This document shows, one piece after another, positions 47,621 to 59,601 of a stretch of DNA of 64,000 nucleotides. Under the pieces are notes generated by a model. That model did not search any database. It saw nothing but the letters and a program-made list of their open reading frames with translations, and was not told the origin of the DNA. The DNA is from Quillaja saponaria. Taxonomy: Eukaryota; Streptophyta; Magnoliopsida; Fabales; Quillajaceae. The position numbers were made by a program, and so were the translations under genes. The stretch spans positions 3,472,001 to 3,536,000 of the forward strand of contig CM055607.1 of assembly GCA_029379385.1 (NCBI GenBank). Direction: 5' to 3'. Each line of letters begins with the position of its first letter. Position 1 is the stretch's first letter.

Positions 47621-48308
47621 ATTGTGGCCCAGCTTACATATGTCGAACAACCACAGAAGAAGATTTTGCTCCTCATCTTTGCCACCAGAACTAAACCCAT
47701 TCTTCGACCGGAATGTTGTCGAAGACACCAATGGCCTTGACATGTTGTACATAAACCAATGGATAGCACTAGCAGCTGGCTCCAAACCCAACCAAAGCAA
47801 TGCGCGTAGCTTAAGAATTTTATCAAACACTAGGGATCAAAATCAAAGTCCCGATTTGGTTGGAGCCACATTCCAGTTGAGTCGTGCAGATTTACACAAG
47901 CTCAAGAAAAGGGTTTTGTCCCAATGGGACAAAATCAAAGAAGAAGAGACTTCACTGATTTAGCCAATATTGCTAAGAAAATAAACAACTTGATAAAAGA
48001 AATTGAAGAATGGAGCAGTACTTGATGGAGCAGAGGATCTGCTTACGAAGCTAGGGTCTGTGTCATTGTCAAAGAGAGTAATTGGAGTTGCCGGGTCGAA
48101 CCGATTTGGGGTTTACGGGACAGATTTTGGGTGGGGAAAACCCGTCAAGGTGGAGATAACGTCATTGGATAAAAGTGGAGCCATTGCTAAGGCGGAAAAC
48201 GGAGATGGAAATGGCGGGGTTGAAGTTGGTTTGGTTTTCAATAAGGACGAGATGGAATTATTTGCTTCTGTGTTTCATAGTGGCTTAGAGGTTCTTCCAT
48301 ATGAATAA
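47621..48308 (+). pseudogene. BAHD acyltransferase 5, truncated pseudogene
   Basis: Homology to copy 4 starts abruptly at AYICRT (about 47628), so the first 185 or so residues, including HXXXD, are missing. 47622-47963 carries LPPELNPFFDRN through RVLSQWDKIKEEE. A deletion of about 65-70 codons relative to copy 4 then removes the STFVVTCAYV to YFGNC part, rejoining at a DLANIAKKINNLIKE phrase in another frame. A further shift leads into NGAVLDGAEDLL to FHSGLEVLPYE (48003-48308), which keeps a normal DFGWG. At least two frame changes and two deletions; clearly non-functional. Confidence 0.92.
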
Positions 48309-48929
48309 ATGGCATTTTGTGGATAAGATAAGTAGCAATAATGTTTGCAAAAAATTGAAGTCAAGCATTTTAAATTTAAATGAATTATACTTTTTGGCAA
48401 GATTGATTTCATGCACTTGTATTTCAGAACTTTTTGCTGTTACAGTTGATGTTTATGTACTGCTACAGTTTTATTAGTTGACGGGGTCTACTATTCAATA
48501 AAATCTTAAGACTGAGTGTGTCAGAAATAATGATACTCGAATGGCATTGAGAGCAACAAGTTTTTTTTCACTTAATTTTTTTTTTTTTTAAATTGTAAGA
48601 TTGCTAATGATTTGAGTTGTTCGTAATTAACTTGTGAATAAGTTCGGTAAAGTAAAAGCTCGTTCGAAATTGATTTATTTTTTAGACTAGTCGAGCTCGA
48701 GTCTCATTTTAGAATTTGTTTACTAGAATGAGTTAGGCTTGAACTTAGCATATCGCAAATCCAGCTCGTTTAAATTAATTATTCTATTTATCATATTTTA
48801 TATGTATAAAATAAATATATTTATTTGAATAATATAATACAAAATAAATATGACTTAATGATAGTACATCTTGTATTCTTTATTATATATAAAAATAATT
48901 TAGTGGCAAGTTTTTTTTATTTTCTTACA

Positions 48930-49073
48930 GGCTCTTCTACAAGAACAATGATATTTTGTGGATAAGGTAAGTAACAAAAATTGATGTAGGACAAAATTTT
49001 CCTTAAAGAATCTTCTATTAGAACGAGTGGCATTTTGTGAATATAGTAAGTAACACTAATTGATGAAGGACAA
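48930..49073. repeat. Imperfect tandem repeat, about 78 bp, including a BAHD 3'-flank phrase
   Basis: TTTTGTG(G/A)ATA followed by GTAAGTAACA and TTGATG.AGGACAA occurs near 48950 and near 49028. A related phrase (GGCATTTTGTGGATAAGATAAG) directly follows the stop of BAHD pseudogene 5 at 48310, and 'gacattttgtggataga' follows copy 4 at 46917. Confidence 0.65.
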
Positions 49074-49957
49074 GAATTGTGGGTGAATTATTTTAATTTG
49101 TTGTATTACATGGAGTTTTGCATAGAAAGTGGACTTATCAAGTCATGGGATATATGGAGGCTTGCATGAAGGAGGAGTAGGCTATCAACTATCAAGTAAT
49201 ATAGATTATTTACTCATTACATGCCTTGCATAAAATGTGAGCGTTGAAGTTATGCGGAGTTAGATACGGCAAGTTACATAATTTTTTTTTAATAGTATTT
49301 AAATCCCAAGATAACTCATTTGTAATGATTTTTAACCAAATCAAAATCAATGCATTTTATCTTTATTGATCTCTTGACTGTCAATTTATCTTTTTCTTAG
49401 GAATATACATTTATTTTATTATTATTTACTTTCATGCTCTAGAAATAACATAATGATAAAATTTCTACTAATTTTATCTTTATTAGAGTTTATTGTCACG
49501 AGTCAAATTTGTTAACACACAAAAATGCTTGTGTAGCATTACTATTCTCTCATGGATAAAAAGTCAGCTTCTCAAATTCCTCTCAGATGTCAACCCACAA
49601 GACTAATGGATAACAAATATAGGCGAGTTTGTAAGCAAATAAGCAACAAAGAACACAAATTTCACATAAATTGCAACACGAAGTTCGGCCAACTTGTGTA
49701 TAAAATTCACTATTCACTAACTGTACACCCTTAAAGAACATTTGCAACAAAGCCCCTAGCAAGCATTTTTACCCATTGTTAAAAAACACTACTCACTTTA
49801 ATTACTAACATACCAAGTGCCAAGCTATCAGTATAATGGTGCCTTTCGCAAGCAGACACTTGCAACATATACTAAACAAGTTTTGATTATGATATCTAGA
49901 CAAGTTATACAACATGACTAAATAAAATTATTCGAATCAAAATCCTGTAAGGTATAT

Positions 49958-49958
<1 letters not shown>

Positions 49959-49989
<31 letters not shown>
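49959..49989. repeat. TA microsatellite
   Basis: About fifteen uninterrupted TA units in intergenic DNA. Confidence 0.8.
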
Positions 49990-49993
<4 letters not shown>

Positions 49994-51961
49994 TTGTTTA
50001 GGCTTAATAAAATGGTAGATGAAATAAACTAATTATTTGTAAGAAATTTTAAATGTAGGAGCATATGAAAAAAAAAAAAAAAAAAAAACCACGTATAGAC
50101 ATGAAAAACATAAACTAGTTGGTTACGGAACTACCCAATTACACAAGAAAACAAGACATAAACCTGACGAACCGTATAAGATGTAACCGGACCATCATTG
50201 CCCAACCCAAGGGGGAAAAATACATACCCAGTTCAGTTCACAGGTAGCTTTCGGACTCCCTACTTTTTCTTGCGCCAACTGTTCCTCTCCTTCGCTGTGT
50301 ACTCCGGTAGTGAAAGGCACTGTACAATTTCATCTCTCCAATCTCTTCCCGACAAACTATAGCAAAGATTCCCACAAAATAGGTACATGGCATTTGCTTT
50401 TCGGGTAATTAAAACAGATTGTTTTTTATGTTGCGTGTTTAGTACATTCTTAGAATAAATATTTGATCTTTTGCTCAATCCAATCATTGTTATGAAATTA
50501 ATGTGTTGTCACTCCAAGACTGTATTTTGCTTTCCGATTTTGTTAGTTCTTTGTATGATCAACATTGTGAACGCTCATTACTTCTACTTCAGTATAATTA
50601 TGATGGATGAACTATTGTTACTTTAATGTTTCATTCATTGACTTATGGGGACCGAATCTTCACCAGAATAGTCTGTGATCTAACCGAGTATTCCTTGTTT
50701 TGTTTGCTACTTCTCATTAGCTCAATGGGGTTTGTACATTTCGTGTTATGAGGTTGGTTTAGGGTTTAGATTTGATCTCTGTCCTCTTTGGATCTAAGGA
50801 AGGCGAGGACACTATTTTGGTGATCTAAAGTTTTCTACTTATACTTCCAGGTTATGTGTTGCAACTGAATGTCTTTCCTCTGTTTATTACAGTAATATGA
50901 TTTTTCTTTCCCCAAAAAGTTTTAGCTATATACCCATTTGTGGTTTTGGATAAAAATTACAATATAATATACTAAGCTTGTTTCTATGCTTTTTCGAAAT
51001 GTGGGTATTAGGTTTTTTATATCCTTATGTCTGTCCTTTGCTTTCTAGCCTGATAGCTTTCCGCCCCCCTTTCCTCTTCTATTTCTATTTCTTGTTTAAT
51101 TACTTTCTTTGTCCTGTAATTTTTTCTTTAGTGTGTGAATGGGGATATTATTCAACCTTTGATTAGTTGCCAACAAATCCTGGTTTTGCTGCTGGTGTTA
51201 GTTTCATACATTCTGTTGCTGTTTGAACTGAAGGTCTATTTGCATTGCACTAGGCAAAGACATACATTTATAGGGACATGCTACTCTCTGGTAGTTCTCA
51301 AAGTGCCTGTCCTCTCAGAGGTTTGGTAATTGGTGTAGTTGAGTATAGTTTTGTTAGATGCTGTTCTATACTCACAGATGCTAATGGTGCATGTGCTTTG
51401 TCATGGCCTGAGCAAGGGAAATCCCTTTTTCTTTAAATATGTACCCTTTATTTAAAAGATACCATAATTAAGAATGTTTTTGTCTGAAATGTCTTCAATG
51501 TTATTCTAGCTTGCCAAGATTCCTTAAGGGCGATGCTTTGCTTTCAAGAATTTGTAATCTTTGCAAGTCCTTAACTGTCTGGCTACTCTTTTTCAACTCT
51601 TATCTTTCGAAAGAAAAAAAGAAGGAATTTCATCTTTGTCTGTAATATAGTTCTTATATTTGTTTGGTCTCACTCCAGAGTATTGAATCTCTTGATAAGC
51701 TAATCTTAAAGGTGCAAAGATATCTTCTTAATATTTCAAGTGTTTGATCATATAACTGCTTTTTTATATGATTGAAGAATTATGTTTCAGTATTTCCTTG
51801 ACTTGAATGTTCATGTTGATGTGATCACTCTCTTGTCTTCCTTTCCTTTATTCAATTTGAACTAGATTATTGAAATGATTAACTTTTTGCATTTTCATAT
51901 ATCTCAAGTATTCTCAAGATGAGCTTTAGAAATGAAATTCTTCTGCTGGCTTATTGGCAGA

Positions 51962-54900
51962 ATGGCCTTGCAAACTGCTAATCCTCCAACTACTCCTGCT
52001 GCCCAAGTGGTAGGCAATGCTTTTGTTGAGCAGTATTACCATATTCTTCACAACTCACCAGAATTGGTATATCGTTTTTACCAAGATTCAAGTGTGCTAA
52101 GCCGACCCGATTCTAGTGGCGCAATGACGTCAGTGACAACCATGCAAGTAAGTTTCTTGGTAGTTGGTACATTCAATATTTATATATATTTTTTCATTTG
52201 CAACGTTAAGAATGCTTGATGTCTTTACCTAATTTTATTTTGCTCAATTCTGACATACCACATTAGCACATCTTCAATGGTTTGGCCTGTAACAATGTTA
52301 TGAGGCTAGTACTTTGTAGAATAATGAAGCTAATGGTTTTTTTCCTTTGGTTATATGTCAGCATTATACCTTTAGGGCTCGTTTGGTGGTGGTGCATTGT
52401 TATAGTATTGTATAGTATAAGCTTATACAATGTATTTCTATTGTATAAACTTATACGGTGTATAAGACACCTATACTATATGGCATTTGGTCGTGATGGG
52501 ATAAAAGACAATATAGGATAAAACTATATTATCAACAGTTTGGAGGAGGACAAGATAGGATATATTTTTTACTTTTTGACAAAATTATCCATTCTATCCA
52601 TTGTTTGGGATTTAAAATTGGATAGGACATGATATATCGCACAAAAACTGCATACATTATAACTATTGTTTCCTAAATCCATATGCATATATCCTAAATG
52701 CATATCCATAGTAATAGTTAAACTACGATGTAATTTACTCTTGCCACGGGCTTGAGAGCCAAAAATGATAGCACTTGGGAAGGAATTCTCCTGATCCCGA
52801 AGAAAGTCATGTATTTTAAACGAGTTGTGATGGACTAATCTATTATAATTAGTAACAGAGCTACAACTATCATTAGCTAAATTACAAGAATATTCTGTCA
52901 ATTATATTTAGTTTTCATAAAAATTCTAATATCTAAATGCAATGTGCAAACTGAATTTGAAAGGGTGATACCTTTATTTGAAGTAGATGCAACATTAGAA
53001 TCAGTATTCATAGAATGTACTCTTAAATATTTGACATTCATAATGAGAGATATTCCATTGCTGAATCAATTTGGGAGCAGTAAATTTGAAAAAAAAAAAA
53101 AAACTGCTAGACTTGACTTACATAATTCAGAATATTAAAAGGCAATTTGCTCAATTTCTAAACTAAAGGTACATAGTAGATGTACGGGAAAAATACAAAT
53201 AGATCTAATTATACCTTAAAATAATAGAGTTAACATAAGCAAAAGAACTGTGAAATTTGTAAGCTAAAGGATTGGAAGAAGGCTGAGTTGAATTTAAAAT
53301 AATAAACATTGCAGATTTCTAAGACTTATGAGAGGGAGAGAAGATCTGGATGAGAGAGACGAAGATCATAATATTTGAGAGAAGCAAGGAGAGAGAATCA
53401 AGAAGAGAGAGAGAAGCAGCCTGGTAGCGTCCTCTAGAGGCAAGGATGCCCAGAAATGAACACTGATTAGCGACAGAGGGTGAGGAAGAGGCTGGTCCGG
53501 GAGCGTAGTTTTGCCCAGATGGGGTTTGGGGTAGAGTGGGCTTTGTGTGTTTAATCAGCTATACAGTTGATTTATCCTTAACCCAAATTCTGTATAGTGT
53601 TATACAGTCAGAGCCCTGTTAAGAGGTGGCCAATCTAATATGCTTATACTATCATGTTGGCACCAAACTCTATACAAGAAGTAATTGGATAGTCTTATAC
53701 TATCATGTCATTCTTATACGATGTGCCAAATGAGCCCATAGATTACTTAGTTCAAGTTTGTCAATTCTATATCTCTTAAGGGATGAGTTATCTACAAGTT
53801 ATGCCTATGGTCTTCTATTGCATTTCTTGAAGATGTTATCATTTTGACTTAATAACATATGATATCTGAGTCTAGTTTCCAATCATGCAATATAAATATT
53901 GGAAGTTTTACTACTACGTAGGAGCACATTTTATTTATTTATTGTTTTTGCAGGGCATCAATGAGAAGATTCTTTCATTGAATTTCAAGGAATTTAAGGC
54001 AGAGATAAAGACTGCAGATGCTCAGAAGTCTTACGAGGAAGGTGTAACTGTGCTGGTGACTGGATGTTTAACCGGAAAAGATAACTTGAGAAGAAAATTT
54101 GCACAGTCATTCTTCCTTGCTCCACAAGATGGTGGATATTTTGTCCTAAATGATGTTTTTAGGTATGTGGAAGATGAGGAACCGTTAGAAAAGCATCTGG
54201 TTAATGCAAATGATAATGCAGCAGCCGTTCCCTTAACCCCAGAGCCTGGTAACATTAACCCTCCACCACAACTACTGATTGTTTTTACTTATCAATTGGA
54301 ACTGTATTTACACTATTAACTATTCTTTGCAGAGCCCATTCATGTTTCTGATCCTCTACCAGATCCAGCAAATTCTCATGTGGAAGAGGAGGATCAAAAT
54401 GTTGTTGAGAATACTTATGAGCCATCTGATCACGAGAAACAGTTACCAAACAACGAAGAGGCTGCCATGGAACCCCGTTCATATTCAAATTGGAATGACG
54501 TACCTCAGGCTGTGGAATTGGTTTCTTCATCAGCAGAAGATGATGCTCCAAAGACTTATGCATCAATTGTGAGTTCCTAAACATTTAATCTTCAGTAGAA
54601 TGCACTGTTGTTGGTTCACTTCTTGATTTTTATTAGATTTGTTGTAGGTGAAAGTAACAAAAGGGAGTGCAGGGTCAACTAAAGTTTATGTACCAACTAA
54701 TACTGTCAAGGTGGCTCCCAGGAAACCTGAGAACCAATCAATTGAGTCTGCAGTATCTGCTGCTGTGCCAGAAGCAGCAGCTCCAAATAGCACTGGTACC
54801 CCTGAAAGTAGCAATACACAGGAGGAAGGTATATATCTTTCTTTTACTTTTATTCTGTGTCATATTCCCCTGAATGTATGTTTTATGCTCTTGATTTTTC

Positions 54901-57037
54901 CTTCCAAAAGTTTCAATTGTATGTATGTGGAAACATGAACACATCACTGAATTTTCTAGGGCCACGATAGTGGCTACAACTTTAGTGCAAAACATCTTGA
55001 TTCTCTTTTACTTATTTCCATATTGTGTCATGTTTTATAATGTCAACATTGTACCATTCACAGTTGAGGGACACTCAATTTACATTAGGAATTTGCCCTT
55101 CAGCGTGACGGTTGAACAGTTGGAGGTGGAATTCAAGAAATTTGGACCAATCAAGCAAGGAGGTATCCAAGTCAGAAATAATAAGGTAGATAGCTGAAGC
55201 ATCACACAGTAACCTTACTGTTTTCCACCTTTTTTCTAATCCTGCAGTTCTAACACAAATTTATTGGCATATCCCCATACTTTCCTCTTTTCAGCAGCAG
55301 GGATACTGTTTTGGCTTTGTCGAGTTTCAGTCCTTGGGTTCCATGAATAGTGCTATTCAGGTTTGTACTATGTACCTTGGCACAGTGAATTTTCATTGAG
55401 TATTTTCTGATTTTACATGTGCATAAAGTTCCCCACCCCCCTCCTGCACCCCCCCCCCCCCCCCCAATGTTTCAGCTGCTTCCGGCTTCGGGGGATAAAA
55501 TGACTCTTGAAGTAATAAACACACATTACATCCCCCTAGAGCAGGTTGAACTGCACTATCAGTATACATTTTGTCGAAGTTCCATGATATCGTTTAACTT
55601 TCATGTGCATTTTTTTCTTTTCTTTTGGGGGTCACTTCTTGATCATCTATTGATATAAACCTCAGCCATATTTTTCTATCAAGTATTAAATTGACTTAGA
55701 CCCACAGTGGATTGACATGAAGTGTGAAATGTTCTTATCCCTCTACTTTTTGTTGGTAATGGAGTTTCTTTAATACATATATTTAGTACTAGAAGTACTG
55801 CATGAAGAATTTGTGATCCCGCTGCTTTGATTGTTCATTGTAGTGACCGAGTTCATAAAAAACTGATACTTGTGTTCTGAAAATGGAACCTGTTATTGAA
55901 CCAGGAAAGGGAGGTTCAAAGGTTTGATTTCCAACTGCAGTTAAACCGAGGTTAAGCTTGAGTTTGAAAAATATATATTTGATTATTTTATTAATTTATA
56001 ACTGATTGACTAAATCCATTAACATCGTTCCAGTAAATTGATATTTGATTAGTTTTTGAAGATGTGTTTGAATATTGTAAAAACTTACAAAATCCACAAT
56101 ATCTTACATATTGATAGAAATCCAAGCAGGTCTCCTCCCCTTTCTTCGTCTAGATAAGGGTAAGGGAAAGGGAAAATCAAGTTACCATTCTGCTTTACAC
56201 CCTCACACCCCAAAAGTGAAAAAGGGAAAATAAATTGGAACTAAAGAGCTATTGTTATTGAGAATAAAACTGATGCCTGTGTCATTGCATATTGGATAAT
56301 AGATGAATGCTTGATGGACAGATGTATATACATATTCATTTTTGCCAGTAGCCTCTTGGCCCTACAGCACCTGTATTTCCTTGCTATCCAGGAGGTCGTC
56401 GACTCTTCTGGAAGTATACATGGGGGCTTATTCCCCCCCTGGTCCCCACCCCCTCCGGAAAAAAAATAAAAAAAATCATTCCAATAGCAATATATTATCT
56501 TCTGTTTTTGAAAATTTCCCATGGATGCATGTAAACTCTAGTTATTTTAGTATTTGGCAAATCTTCCACCAATTCTTTCTTCTCTTGCCAATAATTTATC
56601 ATGTCAGGCTTCACCTATAACAATTGGGGGGCGTCAAGCTGTAGTTGAGATAAAAAGAACCACTACTCGAGGTAAGAAGAAGATAACTAGTGTAGTACTC
56701 TCCTTCATTAACTTACTAAGAAGTTATTGTTTAGCATCTTACCTATCTAAGTTCAATGATATTGAGCCCTTGGATCACCAAACTTTATATTTAATTGACA
56801 AGTTTGTCCATGCTTTTGGTTCTTGCAGTTGGTAGTGGTGGTACTGGACGCATTAGGTTCCCATCCGGAAGGGGTGGGTTTCGAAATGACAACTTCAGGG
56901 GCCGTGGGAATTACATTGCTGGTCGTGGCTTTGGAAGAAGTGAGTATGGAAATCGGGGTGATTTCCCTGGTAGAGGTAGGGGCCCTGTTGGGAGGGGTGA
57001 TGGTTATCAACATGGGAGATGGAGAGGTGGCCGTTAA
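51962..57037 (+). CDS. G3BP-like protein: NTF2 domain, RRM and RGG tail (eight coding exons)
   Basis: Plant G3BP-like proteins are RNA-binding, cytosolic, stress-granule-associated relatives of animal Ras-GAP SH3-binding protein. Exons: 51962-52147, 53954-54248, 54333-54568, 54648-54828, 55064-55185, 55295-55360, 56608-56671, 56829-57037; 1,359 nt, 452 residues. The NTF2 domain spans about residues 12-135 (VGNAFVEQYYHILHNSPE to GYFVLNDVFRY). The RRM runs from about residue 303, with RNP2 IYIRNLP at 305-311 and RNP1 GYCFGFVEF at 343-351. Residues 385-452 are an RGG-rich tail ending GRWRGGR. An acidic linker separates the domains. The ATG sits one base after a strong acceptor (GGCAG/A), implying a 5' UTR intron. 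Intron 1 holds a transposable element. Exon 6 has three alternative AG acceptors in a row. Confidence 0.93.
52375..53737. mobile_element. TIR element inside G3BP-like intron 1 (PIF/Harbinger- or hAT-like)
   Basis: GGGCTCGTTTGG at 52375 is inverted as CCAAATGAGCCC ending at 53737. Palindromic TATAC/GTATA motifs crowd both subterminal regions. Flanks are TTA on the left and ATA on the right, so a PIF-type 3-bp duplication is only approximate. The 1.36-kb interior has GAGA-rich and GGTGAGGAAG-like stretches near the right end but no transposase I could recognise. It lies fully within the intron and away from both splice sites. Confidence 0.6.
55295..55300 (+). promoter_or_regulatory. Tandem 3' splice acceptor (NAGNAGNAG) at G3BP-like exon 6
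   Basis: TTTTCAGCAGCAGGGATAC offers three consecutive AG acceptors, 55294, 55297 and 55300. All keep frame and would add two, one or zero Gln just before the RNP1 strand of the RRM. Confidence 0.6.
55449..55465. repeat. Homopolymer C17 in intron 6
   Basis: Seventeen C in a row within a C-rich stretch of G3BP-like intron 6; the length is likely to be unstable or misassembled. Confidence 0.7.
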
Positions 57038-59340
57038 AGTGGACAAAAATAAGATGTTCTACCTGAAACCAAGGTTGATGTTTTTAGTGTCAGTTTCTTG
57101 ACAAAGTTGTTTAGGAATCTCTTTTCCATTGGGTACAAATGTAACTTATCAGAATGCTCATGTCATCCTCAAGCTTAGAAAAGCTTCTGATCAACTTCGA
57201 CTTAAATTGCATAGTTGTAGTAATTCCAGTTGGGGTGGGATGATCCTCCTAGTTTCGTAGATGGGGATCAAGGTATACTGAGTTTTTTTCCTGAACAGAT
57301 ATCTGTCCTTGAAATGGAATGATCCGTTTGGAATTTGGATAGATCAATTTTGGGCTTGAAGCATGATAATGAATGAGTCTTTCAGCCTTGTCCAAATCTT
57401 CCTATAATTTAAAGTTTCTAGGTAAATGATGTTTAAACTATGATATGCATCCAAACAGGTTCATTTTCTGAGAATTTCAGATAAACCACAAACCTTTCTG
57501 ACTATGGATTTGTTTATTTTGAGGGAAGTTTTACCGTAAAAGTTTAGACCAACGATCTATTTTTCATAGAGATTCTGTTAAGTGCTCAAATGGTAGTAGG
57601 ATAAAGACGTGACAAGATTGATGTGGAATACATTGTGTCCGGAATTGTGTAATAATTTAATAAACAACAAGTTGTTATAAAATCAGCAAATATTTTCTTG
57701 TCTTGTGTGTGATGGACATAAACCCACAAGAATCTCCGGACAACACGCATCAAATATTGAGAGTTGATGCGTGGGCCATACTTTCTGGTGTGGCCAACTT
57801 GCACTTTTTAACGTCAATTTGCAGATGACGTGTCGAATTCTGAGTGTAGAAGAACAGCTCAGAGAAAAGAAAAAGTAGATGTGACTTGTGAGTGGAGTAC
57901 GTGTCATGTCAGGAATGGCTGTCCGGTTGTTAAAGTTTCTAACAAGTTGCCTGTGACACTTGTCACCTACCAACGATGCCGTAGTTTGAAGCCACCGTTG
58001 CTTCCAATCTTTTTAATTACGATATTATTCTTTCATCAATTTTGTTATAATATGTTTTTTCTTCAACTTAAGACTGTTATTAATTTATACTAAGAAGATT
58101 ATTATTTATTGCATATTTCGGATGCCTTCTATATATTTGCACTGTTTTCAATTGTGATAAAACCAAATCGATCATATATATATATAGTGTAAAAACAAAA
58201 TTAAAGTATCAAGATTTGAATTCACATTAAAATATTTGTGAAAGAGGTTAATCATGAATCCATATTAGATTCACATCCGGAGATATATGAAAATTTTGGT
58301 GAGAAAAAGAAATTGTGAAGGAAAAAAAGAAGGATAATTGCGTGGGTTCAAGAGCTTAGACTTTGTCATCAAGGAATTTTGAGATAAGAAAGGAGTGTGT
58401 GAGAGAGAGAGAGAGTTTTGTTTTACTTTATTTTCTCCGATAAAGATGTATATGATAAAAGCTAATAACTGGCACGACATCTCTTGCTCGATCAGCATAG
58501 AAATAAATTTTAAAAAATCAGTCCCTCGGTGTATTATTTTTCATTGCCCTTTCCCTTTAGGAGTAAATTAAATTAGTCATCATTTCATAGAAAAAAATAT
58601 ATATATGTAAAAAATAAATTTATATCTTAATTCATAATTTTATTTTATTTTTTTTTGGCTTGAAGGAATATTAAAATCAAAGTCACGACCAAGAAAAAAA
58701 AGGAATAGACTTATTCTTTGAAAACATATCACTTGATTTTTCTAATTATAAAACTTTTTATCCAAATCACTTTTATTTGGAATGATAAATTTAATATAAT
58801 ATTTAAGACTCTAAGATATAATATCAAAATTATTTTACTTAAAATATTTATTATTTATACTATTTAAAATTAGGAGATAGATCTTTTATGATCTCTTATT
58901 TTATTTTAAATTTATTCAATTCATTTATATAACTATTTAAATTTTATTTTAAAATAATTAGAAAGAATCAACTAACTCAACATGTATGCACCTAAGTTAC
59001 TTTAAAAAAATTACAACTAAATTTATTTTATTTTTTAATGATTACTTTTTTTATTAAAAATTATTTAAAAAGTTTACTGACAGATGTTAAACTTAATTTT
59101 ATTTTTTATTTTTTATTTTTTCCTAAGCACACCCATAAGGGCGTGCAATGAGACAATGACTCTAATTTAACTAAATTTCAAAAGTGAGTAAAAAAGAATA
59201 TAATATAAGACCCAAGTGGATGTTAAACTAGTGATGGTGTGAACTGAGCTAAAATGCCTACTACCATTTTATTAAATCAAATTTAAGAAAAGAGAAAAAA
59301 TTACTCAAATTTAATATCCCAACTTGGACACTAGTCACAA
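57038..59340. other. Region downstream of G3BP-like gene
   Basis: 57038-57250 is probable 3' UTR. 57318-57465 has CCGTTTGGA and TCCAAACAGG facing each other and may be a small MITE. The remainder is AT-rich without recognisable coding sequence. Confidence 0.4.
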
Positions 59341-59379
59341 GGTTATCTCGAATGTTATAGGACTCAAGCTATCATAATG

Positions 59380-59388
59380 ACACGTGGC
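59380..59388 (+). promoter_or_regulatory. G-box/ABRE ACACGTGGC upstream of Ninja/AFP gene
   Basis: A perfect ACACGTGGC, the ABA-responsive element core bound by ABF/ABI5-type bZIP factors. It is the first of three such sites in 180 bp. Confidence 0.65.
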
Positions 59389-59519
59389 ATAATTCTACAG
59401 TTTCTAAGCCCAGCAAGACAACGTGGGGAAAGGGACCTCATCCAATGTGTTGCCTGCTCCTAAAAGACAACGAGGTAACGAAGCATGATCTTCGTCACCT
59501 TTAAATCTGGCCCGCCATG

Positions 59520-59528
59520 ACACGTGGG
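59520..59528 (+). promoter_or_regulatory. G-box/ABRE ACACGTGGG upstream of Ninja/AFP gene
   Basis: Second CACGTG core with ABRE-type flanks, 140 bp after the first and about 75 bp before a TATTTAA element. Confidence 0.65.
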
Positions 59529-59548
59529 TTTCTGGGTTCTTAATGTTC

Positions 59549-59558
59549 GCCACGTGTC
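59549..59558 (+). promoter_or_regulatory. G-box/ABRE GCCACGTGTC upstream of Ninja/AFP gene
   Basis: Third CACGTG core, in inverted ABRE orientation (GACACGTGGC on the minus strand), only 20 bp from the second site. Closely spaced ABRE pairs are the arrangement known to give ABA responsiveness. Confidence 0.65.
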
Positions 59559-59594
59559 AGTTTCTCAGACCACTACACTTTATGGGGGGGGGGG

Positions 59595-59601
59595 TATTTA
59601 A
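59595..59601 (+). promoter_or_regulatory. Probable TATA element of Ninja/AFP gene
   Basis: TATTTAA directly follows a G11 run (59584-59594) and lies 40 bp downstream of the ABRE pair, with a pyrimidine-rich leader starting soon after. Confidence 0.4.

Larger units (their letters stand above)
48309..51960. other. Region between the BAHD cluster and the G3BP-like gene
   Basis: 48930-49070 has two imperfect copies of a roughly 78-bp unit. A TA microsatellite lies at 49959-49989 and a poly-A run near 50069-50088. The G3BP-like 5' UTR intron must end at 51960 (TTGGCAG/AATGG); its first exon is probably near 50200-50400 but was not resolved. Confidence 0.45.

Noticed and set aside
52569..52901. 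Minus-strand 110-codon open frame inside the G3BP-like intron 1 element
   Set aside because: No transposase or MYB-type accessory domain could be recognised, and it does not span the element.
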